Both the position numbers and the translations under genes were made by a program. A DNA stretch of 50,441 bases. Origin: Actinobacteria bacterium HGW-Actinobacteria-2. GTDB lineage: Bacteria > Actinomycetota > Actinomycetes > Propionibacteriales > Propionibacteriaceae. The first letter of the stretch is position 1, and each line of letters begins with the position of its first letter. The stretch is taken from positions 97,000-147,440 of the forward strand of contig PHEY01000006.1 of assembly GCA_002841335.1 (NCBI GenBank), in the 5' to 3' direction. This document shows, piece by piece, positions 9,847-17,456 of the stretch. Under the pieces are notes generated by a model that did no database searches, was not told where the DNA came from, and was given only the letters and a program-made list of their open reading frames with translations.

Positions 9847-10956
9847 GTGCGGATCCTGATTGCGCCGGACTCGTTCAAAGAGTCGATGACCGCCGCTGAG
9901 GCTGCGGCTGCAATGGCGCGCGGAGTGGCGCGAGCGCTCCCGGACGCCGAGGTGGTGCTTCGTCCGCTGGCCGACGGCGGCGAGGGCACGCTGGCGGTGT
10001 TGGCCGGGCCGCTGGGCGCCGAGCTGCGCACCGTAGGCACCGTCGACGCCCTCGGACGTCCGGTCACGGCGCGGTACGGCTTGGCCGGCCGCACCGCGAT
10101 CATCGAAGTGGCCGAGGTGATCGGGCTGGGCCTGATCAGCCCCGCCGAGCGTGACATCGAGCGTGCCTCGACGTCTGGCCTGGCAACGGTCGTCACGGCC
10201 GCGTTGGACGCTGGTGCCGACCACCTGATCATCGGCATCGGCGGTACGGCGACCTGTGAGGGTGGAGCCGGGCTGTTGGCCGGGCTGGGCGTCCGGCTGG
10301 TCGACGAACGCCGGCGAGCTCTGCCACCCGATCCCGGTGGGCTACGACGGCTGGCCGCTGTCGACCTCGCTGGGCTCGACCCGCGGCTGGCGCGGGCTCG
10401 GATCGAGGTGGCCACCGATGTCACCAACCCGCTGCTCGGGCCGGACGGCGCCGCAGCGGTCTTCGCGCCGCAGAAGGGTGCGCGTCCTGATCAGCTTCCC
10501 GGACTGGAGGACGGCCTGACCCGGTGGGCGGCCGCGCTGCACGCGGCTGGCGCGCCGGACGTGGCGCATCGGCCCGGCGCTGGGGCGGCTGGTGGCCTGG
10601 GTGCAGGGTTGTTGGCGCTGGGGGCAGTGATTCGCAGCGGAGCTGAACTGGTGGCCGCAGCGGTTGGCCTGGACGAACAGCTCGCCCAGGCCGATCTGGT
10701 GCTGACCGGGGAGGGCTCCCTCGATGCGCAGACCGCGTCCGGAAAGACCATTTCGATGGTGGTGGCGGCCGCTGCCCGTGCCCACGTGCCCGTGCTGGCG
10801 TTCGCCGGCCGGGTGGCTCCCGGTGACTGGCCGGCATTCGGGGTGGCAGCGGCGGTGCCGATCACCCCCAGCGGGCTGCCGTTGGCGCAGGCACTGGCGT
10901 TGGGACCCCAGCTGTTGGAACAAGCCGTGGCCGCCGAGTTGAGTGCTCGGCAGTAG
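9847..10956 (+). CDS. Glycerate kinase
   Basis: This 369-residue protein of the GckA/GarK-type glycerate kinase family phosphorylates D-glycerate with ATP to a phosphoglycerate that enters glycolysis. The N-terminus VRILIAPDSFKES matches the invariant family opening, and the central GIGGTATCEGGAGLLAGLG motif and DLVLTGEGSLDAQT are family signatures. I chose GTG 9847 because it puts that opening at residue 1; an in-frame ATG at 9826 would add seven residues and is less likely. Whether 2- or 3-phosphoglycerate is made cannot be read from sequence. The next gene starts nine bases downstream, so the two may be co-transcribed. Confidence 0.93.
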   Translation: MRILIAPDSFKESMTAAEAAAAMARGVARALPDAEVVLRPLADGGEGTLAVLAGPLGAELRTVGTVDALGRPVTARYGLAGRTAIIEVAEVIGLGLISPAERDIERASTSGLATVVTAALDAGADHLIIGIGGTATCEGGAGLLAGLGVRLVDERRRALPPDPGGLRRLAAVDLAGLDPRLARARIEVATDVTNPLLGPDGAAAVFAPQKGARPDQLPGLEDGLTRWAAALHAAGAPDVAHRPGAGAAGGLGAGLLALGAVIRSGAELVAAAVGLDEQLAQADLVLTGEGSLDAQTASGKTISMVVAAAARAHVPVLAFAGRVAPGDWPAFGVAAAVPITPSGLPLAQALALGPQLLEQAVAAELSARQ

Positions 10957-10965
10957 GCTTCCGGC

Positions 10966-11205
10966 ATGCGTAATCCGAAGACCCTGGCCTGGCTGTATCT
11001 GATCGTCGGGATCCTGGGAATCGTCGCCGGCTCGTTCTACCTACTTGTGGACCTGAGCCGGGGCGGGTCGTGGATGCTGTTCGACGCTGCCATCGTCGCC
11101 ATGGGCGTCTTCGGAGTGGTGCAGGGCGTGCGCAGCTTCGCCCGCCTGAAGCAGTTGGATCAGGCCACGGAGGCCGATCCGCCGGATCTCACCAGCGGCC
11201 CTTGA
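10966..11205 (+). CDS. Small two-helix membrane protein, unknown function
   Basis: The 79-residue product has two clear membrane helices (about residues 7-27, LAWLYLIVGILGIVAGSFYLL, and 36-56, MLFDAAIVAMGVFGVVQGV) and a polar acidic C-terminus. I do not recognise the family. It follows glycerate kinase by nine bases. Its last 17 bases overlap the end of the convergent dihydroorotate-dehydrogenase-like gene. The codon third positions are GC-rich like those of the neighbours, which supports it as a real gene. Confidence 0.7.
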   Translation: MRNPKTLAWLYLIVGILGIVAGSFYLLVDLSRGGSWMLFDAAIVAMGVFGVVQGVRSFARLKQLDQATEADPPDLTSGP

Positions 11206-12109
11206 TCACATCCATGTATTGGGCGCGCTCGTAGATCGAGGCGCCGCGGGTGGACTTCGCGCTCATCTTTCCGCGGGCTGCGGTCACCGAGTCGAAATCA
11301 TGCTTGGCCAGCCAGGTCGACGTCTCGGCGAGCATCTCGGCGACCGCTCCGGCGCCGCGTTGCATCACCGCAGAGGCGGTGCAGGCCACGTCCGCGCCGA
11401 CCAGGATCGCCTTGACCACTTCGGCGCCGGTGTGGACGCCGGACGTGCAGGCCAGCGAAACCTCGGGCAGCTGGGCGCGAAGGATGCCCAGCCAGCGCAG
11501 CGGCAGCCGCTGGTCGGCCGGCGTCGACAGGTCGAGCGAAGCGTGCAGCTCCAAGGTCTCCAGGTCGATGTCGGCGGCGTAGAACTTGTTGAAGAGCACC
11601 AGCCCGTCGGCGCCGGCGTCGACCGCGCGAGCCGCGAATGCCGAGATCGCCGAGTAGTGGCTGGACAGCTTCACCGACAGCGGCACGTCGACCACGATCT
11701 TGACCGCCTCGACGGCAGCCAGGTGTTCCATCTCCACGTCGGCCGAGGCCACGGCCACATCAGCGGTGACGGTGTAGAGGTTCAGTTCCAGGGCGTCAGC
11801 GCCGGCTCCGACGAGTTCCTCGGCGTAGTCCTGCCAGGTGCCCGGACGGGTGGCGTTCAGGCTGGCGATCACCGGGATCTTCAACTGAGCCTTGGCGTCG
11901 GCGACCAGCTTGACCCGCTGGGCCAGCGCATCGGTGGCACCGGCGTGCGCGTCCTCCTCGAACAGCGAGGGCAGCACCACAGCGGACGCACCGGCCGCTT
12001 CGAGCTCGAGCATGGTGTCGACCTGCCGGGTCAACGGCGAGGACGAGGCGATGACCGGGCTGGTCAAGTTCATGCCCAAGTAGGTGGTCGTCAGATCCGG
12101 CTTCGCCAT
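11189..12109 (-). CDS. Dihydroorotate dehydrogenase-like FMN-barrel protein
   Basis: This 306-residue TIM-barrel protein resembles class 1 dihydroorotate dehydrogenases: an N-terminal DLTTTYLGMNLTSPVIASSSP strand, VKLSSHYSA with the FMN-contacting lysine, and the C-terminal phosphate-binding region ACTSGVHTGAEVVKAILVGADV. The class 1 NxSCPN segment is replaced by LELNLYTV, so it belongs to the PyrD-like group whose substrate is not established. A role in pyrimidine synthesis should not be assumed, and no other pyr gene is nearby. The ATG at 12109 is the only sensible start. It is convergent with the small membrane protein gene and divergent from the YbjQ gene. Confidence 0.85.
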   Translation of the reverse strand: MAKPDLTTTYLGMNLTSPVIASSSPLTRQVDTMLELEAAGASAVVLPSLFEEDAHAGATDALAQRVKLVADAKAQLKIPVIASLNATRPGTWQDYAEELVGAGADALELNLYTVTADVAVASADVEMEHLAAVEAVKIVVDVPLSVKLSSHYSAISAFAARAVDAGADGLVLFNKFYAADIDLETLELHASLDLSTPADQRLPLRWLGILRAQLPEVSLACTSGVHTGAEVVKAILVGADVACTASAVMQRGAGAVAEMLAETSTWLAKHDFDSVTAARGKMSAKSTRGASIYERAQYMDVIKGRW

Positions 12110-12383
12110 AAGTCCGAGTCCTCCTCAGCAGGGTCGCGGCGCTTCGACATCAATGGTGCCAGTTCTCAGAGGCTTAGGTGACCGCCGGGGGGAGCTTTTA
12201 CCCCGCGAGTCTCCGATTTCCGCAATGTCGAGCGTCCAGTGACCACCAGACTCGCAGGTGCGGGCGTGGACGCGGGCGCGAAGCGGAATTCATCAGGTTA
12301 AGGAATTGTGCGTACCATCGGCCGTCCGGATCGGGTTCGTGTCGCCGGCCGTGCAGGGTTGCGCCGAACCCTATGGTGGGGGT

Positions 12384-12785
12384 GTGTTGATCGTCACAAG
12401 CAATGACATCCCGGGCTACCGCATCGAAGCGGTCCTCGGTGAAGTGATGGGGATGACCGTCCGCTCGGCCAACATCGGTGCGAACTTCGTAGCCGGGTTG
12501 CGCTCGATCGGTGGCGGCGAAGTCAGCGAGTACACCAAGTTGGTCTACGAAAGCCGCCAGCAAGTGATGCAGCGGATGTGGCAGGACGCTGTCGGACGGG
12601 GCGCGAACGCGATCATCGCGATGCGCTTCGACACCGGCGACATCGCCCAGTCGTTCAGCGAGGTCTGCGCCTACGGCACCGCGGTGATCGCCGAGCCGAT
12701 TCCGCAGGGCCAGCCCGGCGCGACCAAGCAGTCGGCCTCGGTGGCAGCTCAGCCGCCGGCCGCCCCGCCGCCCCCGCCGCAGTAG
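12384..12785 (+). CDS. YbjQ / UPF0145 family protein
   Basis: The 133-residue product matches the UPF0145 (YbjQ-like) family over residues 1-105: LIVTSNDIPGYRIEAVLGEVMG, SANIGANFVAGLRSIGGGE and GANAIIAMRFDT. Family members form small pentameric rings; their function is unknown, and some are linked to metal or stress responses. The C-terminal 25 residues are Pro/Ala/Gln-rich and look disordered. I chose GTG 12384, which places the conserved first strand at the N-terminus behind a G-rich stretch; the TTG at 12387 is an alternative. The gene ends five bases before the convergent PEPCK gene. Confidence 0.85.
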   Translation: MLIVTSNDIPGYRIEAVLGEVMGMTVRSANIGANFVAGLRSIGGGEVSEYTKLVYESRQQVMQRMWQDAVGRGANAIIAMRFDTGDIAQSFSEVCAYGTAVIAEPIPQGQPGATKQSASVAAQPPAAPPPPPQ

Positions 12786-12790
12786 GTCGC

Positions 12791-15700
12791 CTACAGCCGC
12801 TGGCGTCCGACGGTCCCGACGATGCCGGCGCGGTAGGCCGCGCTGGTGTAGCGGGCGTACTCGGCCTCGGCCGTCGCGATCCGGGCGGTGATCCCGAGTC
12901 GTTGGCTCGGTTCCTCGTTGCCCGGGGTGGACACGAACTTCTGCATGGCCACCAAGCCGGCTTTGGCGCGCTCGGACGCGGCCGCCTGCTTGGCGTCCAA
13001 GCGTTCGGCGTACCAGGACGAGCCGAGGATGTAACCGGTGTCGAAAAGGGCGCGGAACTCCGGATCGTCCAGCTGCCAGCCCGCGGCACTGGTGCCGGTG
13101 GCCATGATCTCCAGCAGTGCTTTCAACGGCGGAATCGCCAGCGAGATGGTGCCGTCGTCCAGGTAGGCCTGAGCGACCCGCTGGTGGGTGGTGACCATGG
13201 TGGCCATCGACTCGGCGAAGACCGCCGGATCCTGCAGTTCGGGCCGCAGCATCTTCTCGGTGAACACCACGTGCGGGTGCAGGAAGATCCGGCCGAAGTA
13301 CTTGCGGGCGAACTCCTGGGTCATCCGGTAGCCCAGTCGACTAGCCAGCACCGGCGTGCCCTCGAATTCGAAGTCCTCCAGGCGTTCCAAGGCGCCCTCG
13401 GCGACCAGCGCCGCGGCGTCCCGCTCGGACGGGGTCATCCGGCTGAACACCTCCGGTACCAGCATCGAGATGTCGTGATCCACCCGGACGTGCGGGCCGA
13501 CGTAGCCAGCGCAGGAGACCCAGCCGTCGTAGCCGGTCAGCGCGTAGGACAGCAGCGCGGCGTTCAGGTCGATGATCGCCGGCAGCGCGTTGAACGGGCC
13601 CTTGGTCATCGCGCCTTCGGAGCCGGCGCCGGTGGTGGAGGGTGACTTGCCGGTCATCGAGGAGATGAACTCGGCGAACAGCTCGGGCAACTCCAGGTAG
13701 TGCAGCGGGTTGAACGCGCACAGCGGTGGCACCGGGCCGTCCGGCGGGTTGTTCCGGCGTCCGGCGGCCACGATGTCGACCGGCAGGCTCAGCGTGGCAT
13801 CGGACGGCAGCCGCCGGGCCAGGCGGGAGGCCAGCTCGGCGGTGGCGGTGGCAGCGGCATTGGACAGGTCGGGACGCCGCTGCAGGTAGCGCGGGTTCTT
13901 GCTGGGGGCACCGTCGACCAGTCGCGGGTTGGCCGAGCAGACGAAGTAATCCGGGCCGCTGCCGGGCCCGGCATCGGCGAAGGAGCTGATCAGCGAGCGC
14001 ATCGGCGCGGTGAACTGGCTGAAGCCCACCGCGTCGTCGCGCATCTCGACCGCGTCGGCGTGGGTGAGCGGCTGGAAGTTGGACAAGAAGGTGCCCGGCG
14101 CGGCGATGTCGGCCTCGGCCTGGGAGTCGTAGCCGCGATGAATCGCGTCGTCCGGGCGTTGGAATAGCAACTGCTCGCAGTTCTCCACCAGCTTGTAGGA
14201 CCGATCGGGGTCGAGTCCGAGCATCCGCCCGTTGACCACCACGGAGGCGGTGATGTCGTCCTCGGTCTGCACCTTGACCGCCGGCGCGAAGTCGTGGCGC
14301 AGGCCGAACAGCCGCCAGGAGCCGTCTTCGTCGAAGCCGACCCGCAACATGTTCACGGTGATCTTGGTGCCGTCGAGGCGCAACTGGTTGCCCCGGCGTC
14401 CGTTGATGATGCCGACGGTGAAATGGCTGCGCCAGTCGTCGCCCCACTCGGGCCGATAGAAGCGCTTCACCACGAAGACCAGTTCCTTGACGTGCTGCGG
14501 AATGGTCTCCAGCCAGGCGTTGTAGGCCGGGTTGTACTCCGATTCGGACGGCGTGAGCAGCTTGATCACGCTGCCGATCGAGCGGTCGTCACTGAGCAGC
14601 GGACGCTGGTCGAGGCCGTTGGTCGAGGCCTCGGCGAACCGATCGGAGAAGTCGCGGGCGAGGATCTCGGCGACCGCGTCCAGGTCGTCGTCGATGTCGG
14701 GGCTGTAGGCGTTGCCGAAGATGAAGGCGTCGGTGATCGCCTTGGAGATCTCCGACTTCCCGCCTCCGGACACGGTGCTCGGCTTGTGGCAGCTGGTGGC
14801 GGTGGCGATGGTGCCGACCAGGCTCCACTGGGTGTGATCGGCGGCCTGCTGGACCATGCGCACCTGGTAGCCGTTGGCGCCCAGGTAGGTGGTGTCTGCG
14901 CGCAGCTTGATCCGGCCCTCGCTGCCGTCCGGATTGGTCCAGGTCACCGCGAGGGTGCGCAGTGAGAAGTGAGCGCCCAGCGGCACCAGGACCAGGTGCG
15001 GGTACAACAGGTCGACGGCGTGGCCCTCGGGCTGGGGTGCGAAGCGTTCGGGGTTGCGGGCGACGACATCGCCGAGTTGATAGTCGCGCTCGGCACCGCC
15101 GGTGACGGTGTACTCCTGGCCGAGGTTGTAGCTGGGGAAGACCAGGGCACCACCGGCGTGCTCCTCTTCGGCATTGCCGAACAGGTTGGCCGAGTAGGAG
15201 ATCTGGGTCTTGACCTCCTTCTTGCAGTACCCGAAGTAGTTGTCGGCGATGACGGTGACGATCACTCCCGCGGCGTCCCGGGCGCACACCTTGAACGCCT
15301 GGCCGCCGTTGTAGAGCTCCTCGGGGTCTTCCCAACACATGCCGTCGCGGCGCTGCCGGGCCGTGGCATCGCTGATGTGGGGCAGACCGAGTTCGGCCTT
15401 GGTGACCTTGGTCAGATGCGGAGCCAGAATCACCGCGCCGGTGTGGCCTGTCCAGGTGTGCGGGGCCAGCGACGCGTCGTTCTCGGGCAGGTACGGGTCG
15501 CCGCCGTTGCCGAAGATGCCCTCGACGAAGTCGAGATTGGCCACCAGCCCGCCGGGGACGATGAACCGGATCTCCATCCGCTTCTCATCGATCCAGCCGG
15601 GGACGGCCGGGGCCACCAGCGGGCGCAGCAGCAGGGAGACGAAGCAGGCCGCCGGCTGCTCGGAGGTGGCGGTGTAGGGCAGGGTGAGGTCGGCGGTCGG

Positions 15701-16186
15701 GGGCTGGAAGGCGCGCTCCAGGAGCCGGGCGAAGACGTCTTTGGGTACGGCGAGCTTGTCGTCGGGAATCGGCAGTCCGCCCTCGGCGACGTGGAAGACT
15801 CCGGCGGTGGTGCGGCGATCGTTGGCCGGGTTGTGCAGGACGCCGTTGGCCAGTCGGTAGCTCGACAGCAGTTCGGAGGTGAAGACGTCGGCGTTTCGTG
15901 GCAGGGACAGCTCGCGAGCCAAGCCGGCCTCGCTGAGCACCAGGGTGCGCTTGGGTAGCTGCGGGCTCACGGCCGCGTCGGCGAGGTAGCCGTCCAACCA
16001 GTTCTGGATGCGGGCGTCCGCGGCGCACAGCCGGTCGGCCAGGCGGCGGGTCAGTTCCCGTTGGCGTGCCAGGATCGGGGCGACCAGCGCGGTCGCGGCA
16101 GAGTCCTCATCGTCGGTGTCGACGGGCAGTCCCAGCTGGGCCAGATGGAGGCTGATGGCGGCATGTCTTAACGTCACAACATCCAT
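12791..16186 (-). CDS. PPi-type phosphoenolpyruvate carboxykinase (PEP carboxytransphosphorylase), probable
   Basis: The product is 1,131 residues, far longer than ATP- or GTP-dependent PEPCK (about 530-610). Its size and sequence fit the PPi-dependent enzyme of Propionibacterium and Entamoeba, which interconverts oxaloacetate + PPi and PEP + Pi + CO2. Visible PEPCK-like features are a P-loop-like SGGGKSEIS with Lys477, and upstream a CKKEVK segment (321-326) and AEEEHAGG with His343, which resemble the Lys/His metal-ligand region of classical PEPCK. I assign it from recalled family features, length and metabolic context, not from an alignment. In propionic fermentation this enzyme forms oxaloacetate from PEP and stores energy as PPi. 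The pyruvate phosphate dikinase at 43595 would use or make PPi. Start is ATG 16186, giving MDVVTLRH. If the assignment is wrong, the protein is a large conserved cytosolic protein of unknown function. Confidence 0.75.
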   Translation of the reverse strand: MDVVTLRHAAISLHLAQLGLPVDTDDEDSAATALVAPILARQRELTRRLADRLCAADARIQNWLDGYLADAAVSPQLPKRTLVLSEAGLARELSLPRNADVFTSELLSSYRLANGVLHNPANDRRTTAGVFHVAEGGLPIPDDKLAVPKDVFARLLERAFQPPTADLTLPYTATSEQPAACFVSLLLRPLVAPAVPGWIDEKRMEIRFIVPGGLVANLDFVEGIFGNGGDPYLPENDASLAPHTWTGHTGAVILAPHLTKVTKAELGLPHISDATARQRRDGMCWEDPEELYNGGQAFKVCARDAAGVIVTVIADNYFGYCKKEVKTQISYSANLFGNAEEEHAGGALVFPSYNLGQEYTVTGGAERDYQLGDVVARNPERFAPQPEGHAVDLLYPHLVLVPLGAHFSLRTLAVTWTNPDGSEGRIKLRADTTYLGANGYQVRMVQQAADHTQWSLVGTIATATSCHKPSTVSGGGKSEISKAITDAFIFGNAYSPDIDDDLDAVAEILARDFSDRFAEASTNGLDQRPLLSDDRSIGSVIKLLTPSESEYNPAYNAWLETIPQHVKELVFVVKRFYRPEWGDDWRSHFTVGIINGRRGNQLRLDGTKITVNMLRVGFDEDGSWRLFGLRHDFAPAVKVQTEDDITASVVVNGRMLGLDPDRSYKLVENCEQLLFQRPDDAIHRGYDSQAEADIAAPGTFLSNFQPLTHADAVEMRDDAVGFSQFTAPMRSLISSFADAGPGSGPDYFVCSANPRLVDGAPSKNPRYLQRRPDLSNAAATATAELASRLARRLPSDATLSLPVDIVAAGRRNNPPDGPVPPLCAFNPLHYLELPELFAEFISSMTGKSPSTTGAGSEGAMTKGPFNALPAIIDLNAALLSYALTGYDGWVSCAGYVGPHVRVDHDISMLVPEVFSRMTPSERDAAALVAEGALERLEDFEFEGTPVLASRLGYRMTQEFARKYFGRIFLHPHVVFTEKMLRPELQDPAVFAESMATMVTTHQRVAQAYLDDGTISLAIPPLKALLEIMATGTSAAGWQLDDPEFRALFDTGYILGSSWYAERLDAKQAAASERAKAGLVAMQKFVSTPGNEEPSQRLGITARIATAEAEYARYTSAAYRAGIVGTVGRQRL

Positions 16187-16271
16187 TGTCGGTCACCCGC
16201 CCAGGATCACCCGTCCGTCCCGCCCACGGGACAATCGGTCGCTGACAACGCGTAACCCTGCCGCGAAGGTC

Positions 16272-16787
16272 TCACCAGTGGCGGCGGATGCCTTCCGCGA
16301 CAGCCTCGAAGCGCGGCTTGTCGAGCTTGCCGGCACCCCGGCGGATGGTCGCCGGATCGATCCGCAGGATCCGGTTCACCCGGACTTCGCTGGGACGCCC
16401 GCTGCGATCCCACTCACCAGAACCGATGTCGACCCAGTAGCGACCCTCCTCGGCCTCCTGCGCCGCGTCGCGCTGGTGATCCTTGCTGGTCATGGGCACC
16501 GCCAGCAGCCACGGCTGGTCGCGGCCGACGATCACCACCGGACGGTCTTTGCCCTGGCTGTGGTCCTCTTCGAACGGTACCCAGGTCCACACCACCTCGC
16601 CGGGGTCGGCGACCTCGTCGGGGTGGGGCTCGTAGGTGATCGTGAACGGCCCGGTGAAATCGCCGGGGTAGTCGCCCGGCTTCGGTCGGGGAGCGGCGGG
16701 CCGACGGGAGGCGGTGGGGCGCAGGGCGGCGGCGATGCGTCGGGCGATGCGCTGCCAGCCGGAGGAGTTCGCGGTCACGTCCGGCAC
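16272..16787 (-). CDS. PemK/MazF-like (PF02452-type) family protein
   Basis: A product of about 171 residues. The C-terminal 110 residues carry the PemK/MazF-like barrel: GEVVWTWVPFEEDHSQGKDRPVVIVGRD, then LAVPMTSKDH and WVDIGSGEWD, ending with SEVRVNRILRIDP. The first 50 residues are a basic extension (RIARRIAAALRP, PRPKPGDYPGDF). Classical members are mRNA-cleaving toxins, but no antitoxin gene adjoins this one, and this longer actinobacterial group may not be a toxin. Starts at GTG 16787 or GTG 16778 are both possible. It lies 85 bases upstream of the PEPCK start on the same strand, and 48 bases from the divergent acetyltransferase start. Confidence 0.75.
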   Translation of the reverse strand: MPDVTANSSGWQRIARRIAAALRPTASRRPAAPRPKPGDYPGDFTGPFTITYEPHPDEVADPGEVVWTWVPFEEDHSQGKDRPVVIVGRDQPWLLAVPMTSKDHQRDAAQEAEEGRYWVDIGSGEWDRSGRPSEVRVNRILRIDPATIRRGAGKLDKPRFEAVAEGIRRHW

Positions 16788-16835
16788 GCTACCGTCCCGA
16801 TGAGACGGTGGCAGGGACCCTGCGAAGATGAGTCC

Positions 16836-17417
16836 ATGGCGCTTATTGATCTGTCCTGGCCCCGGCACACCCGACGGCTTACCCTGCGTCCGTTCGAGGC
16901 CGAGGACGTGGCCGCCCTGTGGGCCTGGCAGCGCCTGCCCGAGGTGACCTACTGGATGCCGCGACTCAGCGACGACATCGACAAGTTCACCGCGCACCTG
17001 CTGGCCGTAAAGGACCGGACCCTGGTCGGCCTCATCGACGAACAGCCGGTGGTCTCGGCCAAGGTCGACGTCCAGGACGCCTGGGCGCAGGAGGAGGCGA
17101 CTGACCAGGCAGCGGGCACCATGGCCGAGATCGGCTGGGCGGTGGACCCGGCTTGGCAGGGCAAAGGTCTGGGTACCGAGCTGGCTGCCGAGTTGTTGAC
17201 GATCTGCTTCCAGGAGCTGCACCTGCACCGGGTGGTGGCCGAGTGCTTCGCCGAGAATGCGCCCTCCGCGGCGATCATGGAACGCGTCGGGATGCGTCGA
17301 GAAGCTCACCATGTCGCAGACGCGTTGCACCGCGACGGCACCTGGCGAGACTCCTTCATCTACGCGGTGCTGGCCCACGAGTGGACAGCCTCGAAGACGG
17401 CCCGGCCGATCGACTAG
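16836..17417 (+). CDS. GNAT family N-acetyltransferase
   Basis: This 193-residue protein resembles RimJ/RimL-type GNAT enzymes, which transfer acetyl from acetyl-CoA to an amine. The N-terminal strand RLTLRPFEAEDVAALWAW, the acetyl-CoA loop WAVDPAWQGKGLGTELAAELL (Q-x-x-G-x-G) and the C-terminal ENAPSAAIMERVGMRREAH are typical. The substrate cannot be predicted. It has been chosen to start at ATG 16836 (MALIDLSWP) because the reading frame upstream is non-coding antisense of the PemK-like gene. The next gene, the trehalose fusion, begins 39 bases downstream on the same strand. Confidence 0.88.
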   Translation: MALIDLSWPRHTRRLTLRPFEAEDVAALWAWQRLPEVTYWMPRLSDDIDKFTAHLLAVKDRTLVGLIDEQPVVSAKVDVQDAWAQEEATDQAAGTMAEIGWAVDPAWQGKGLGTELAAELLTICFQELHLHRVVAECFAENAPSAAIMERVGMRREAHHVADALHRDGTWRDSFIYAVLAHEWTASKTARPID

Positions 17418-17456
17418 CTATGGTGGGGGGAAGAGCGAGGAGGCCCGACGGTACCG

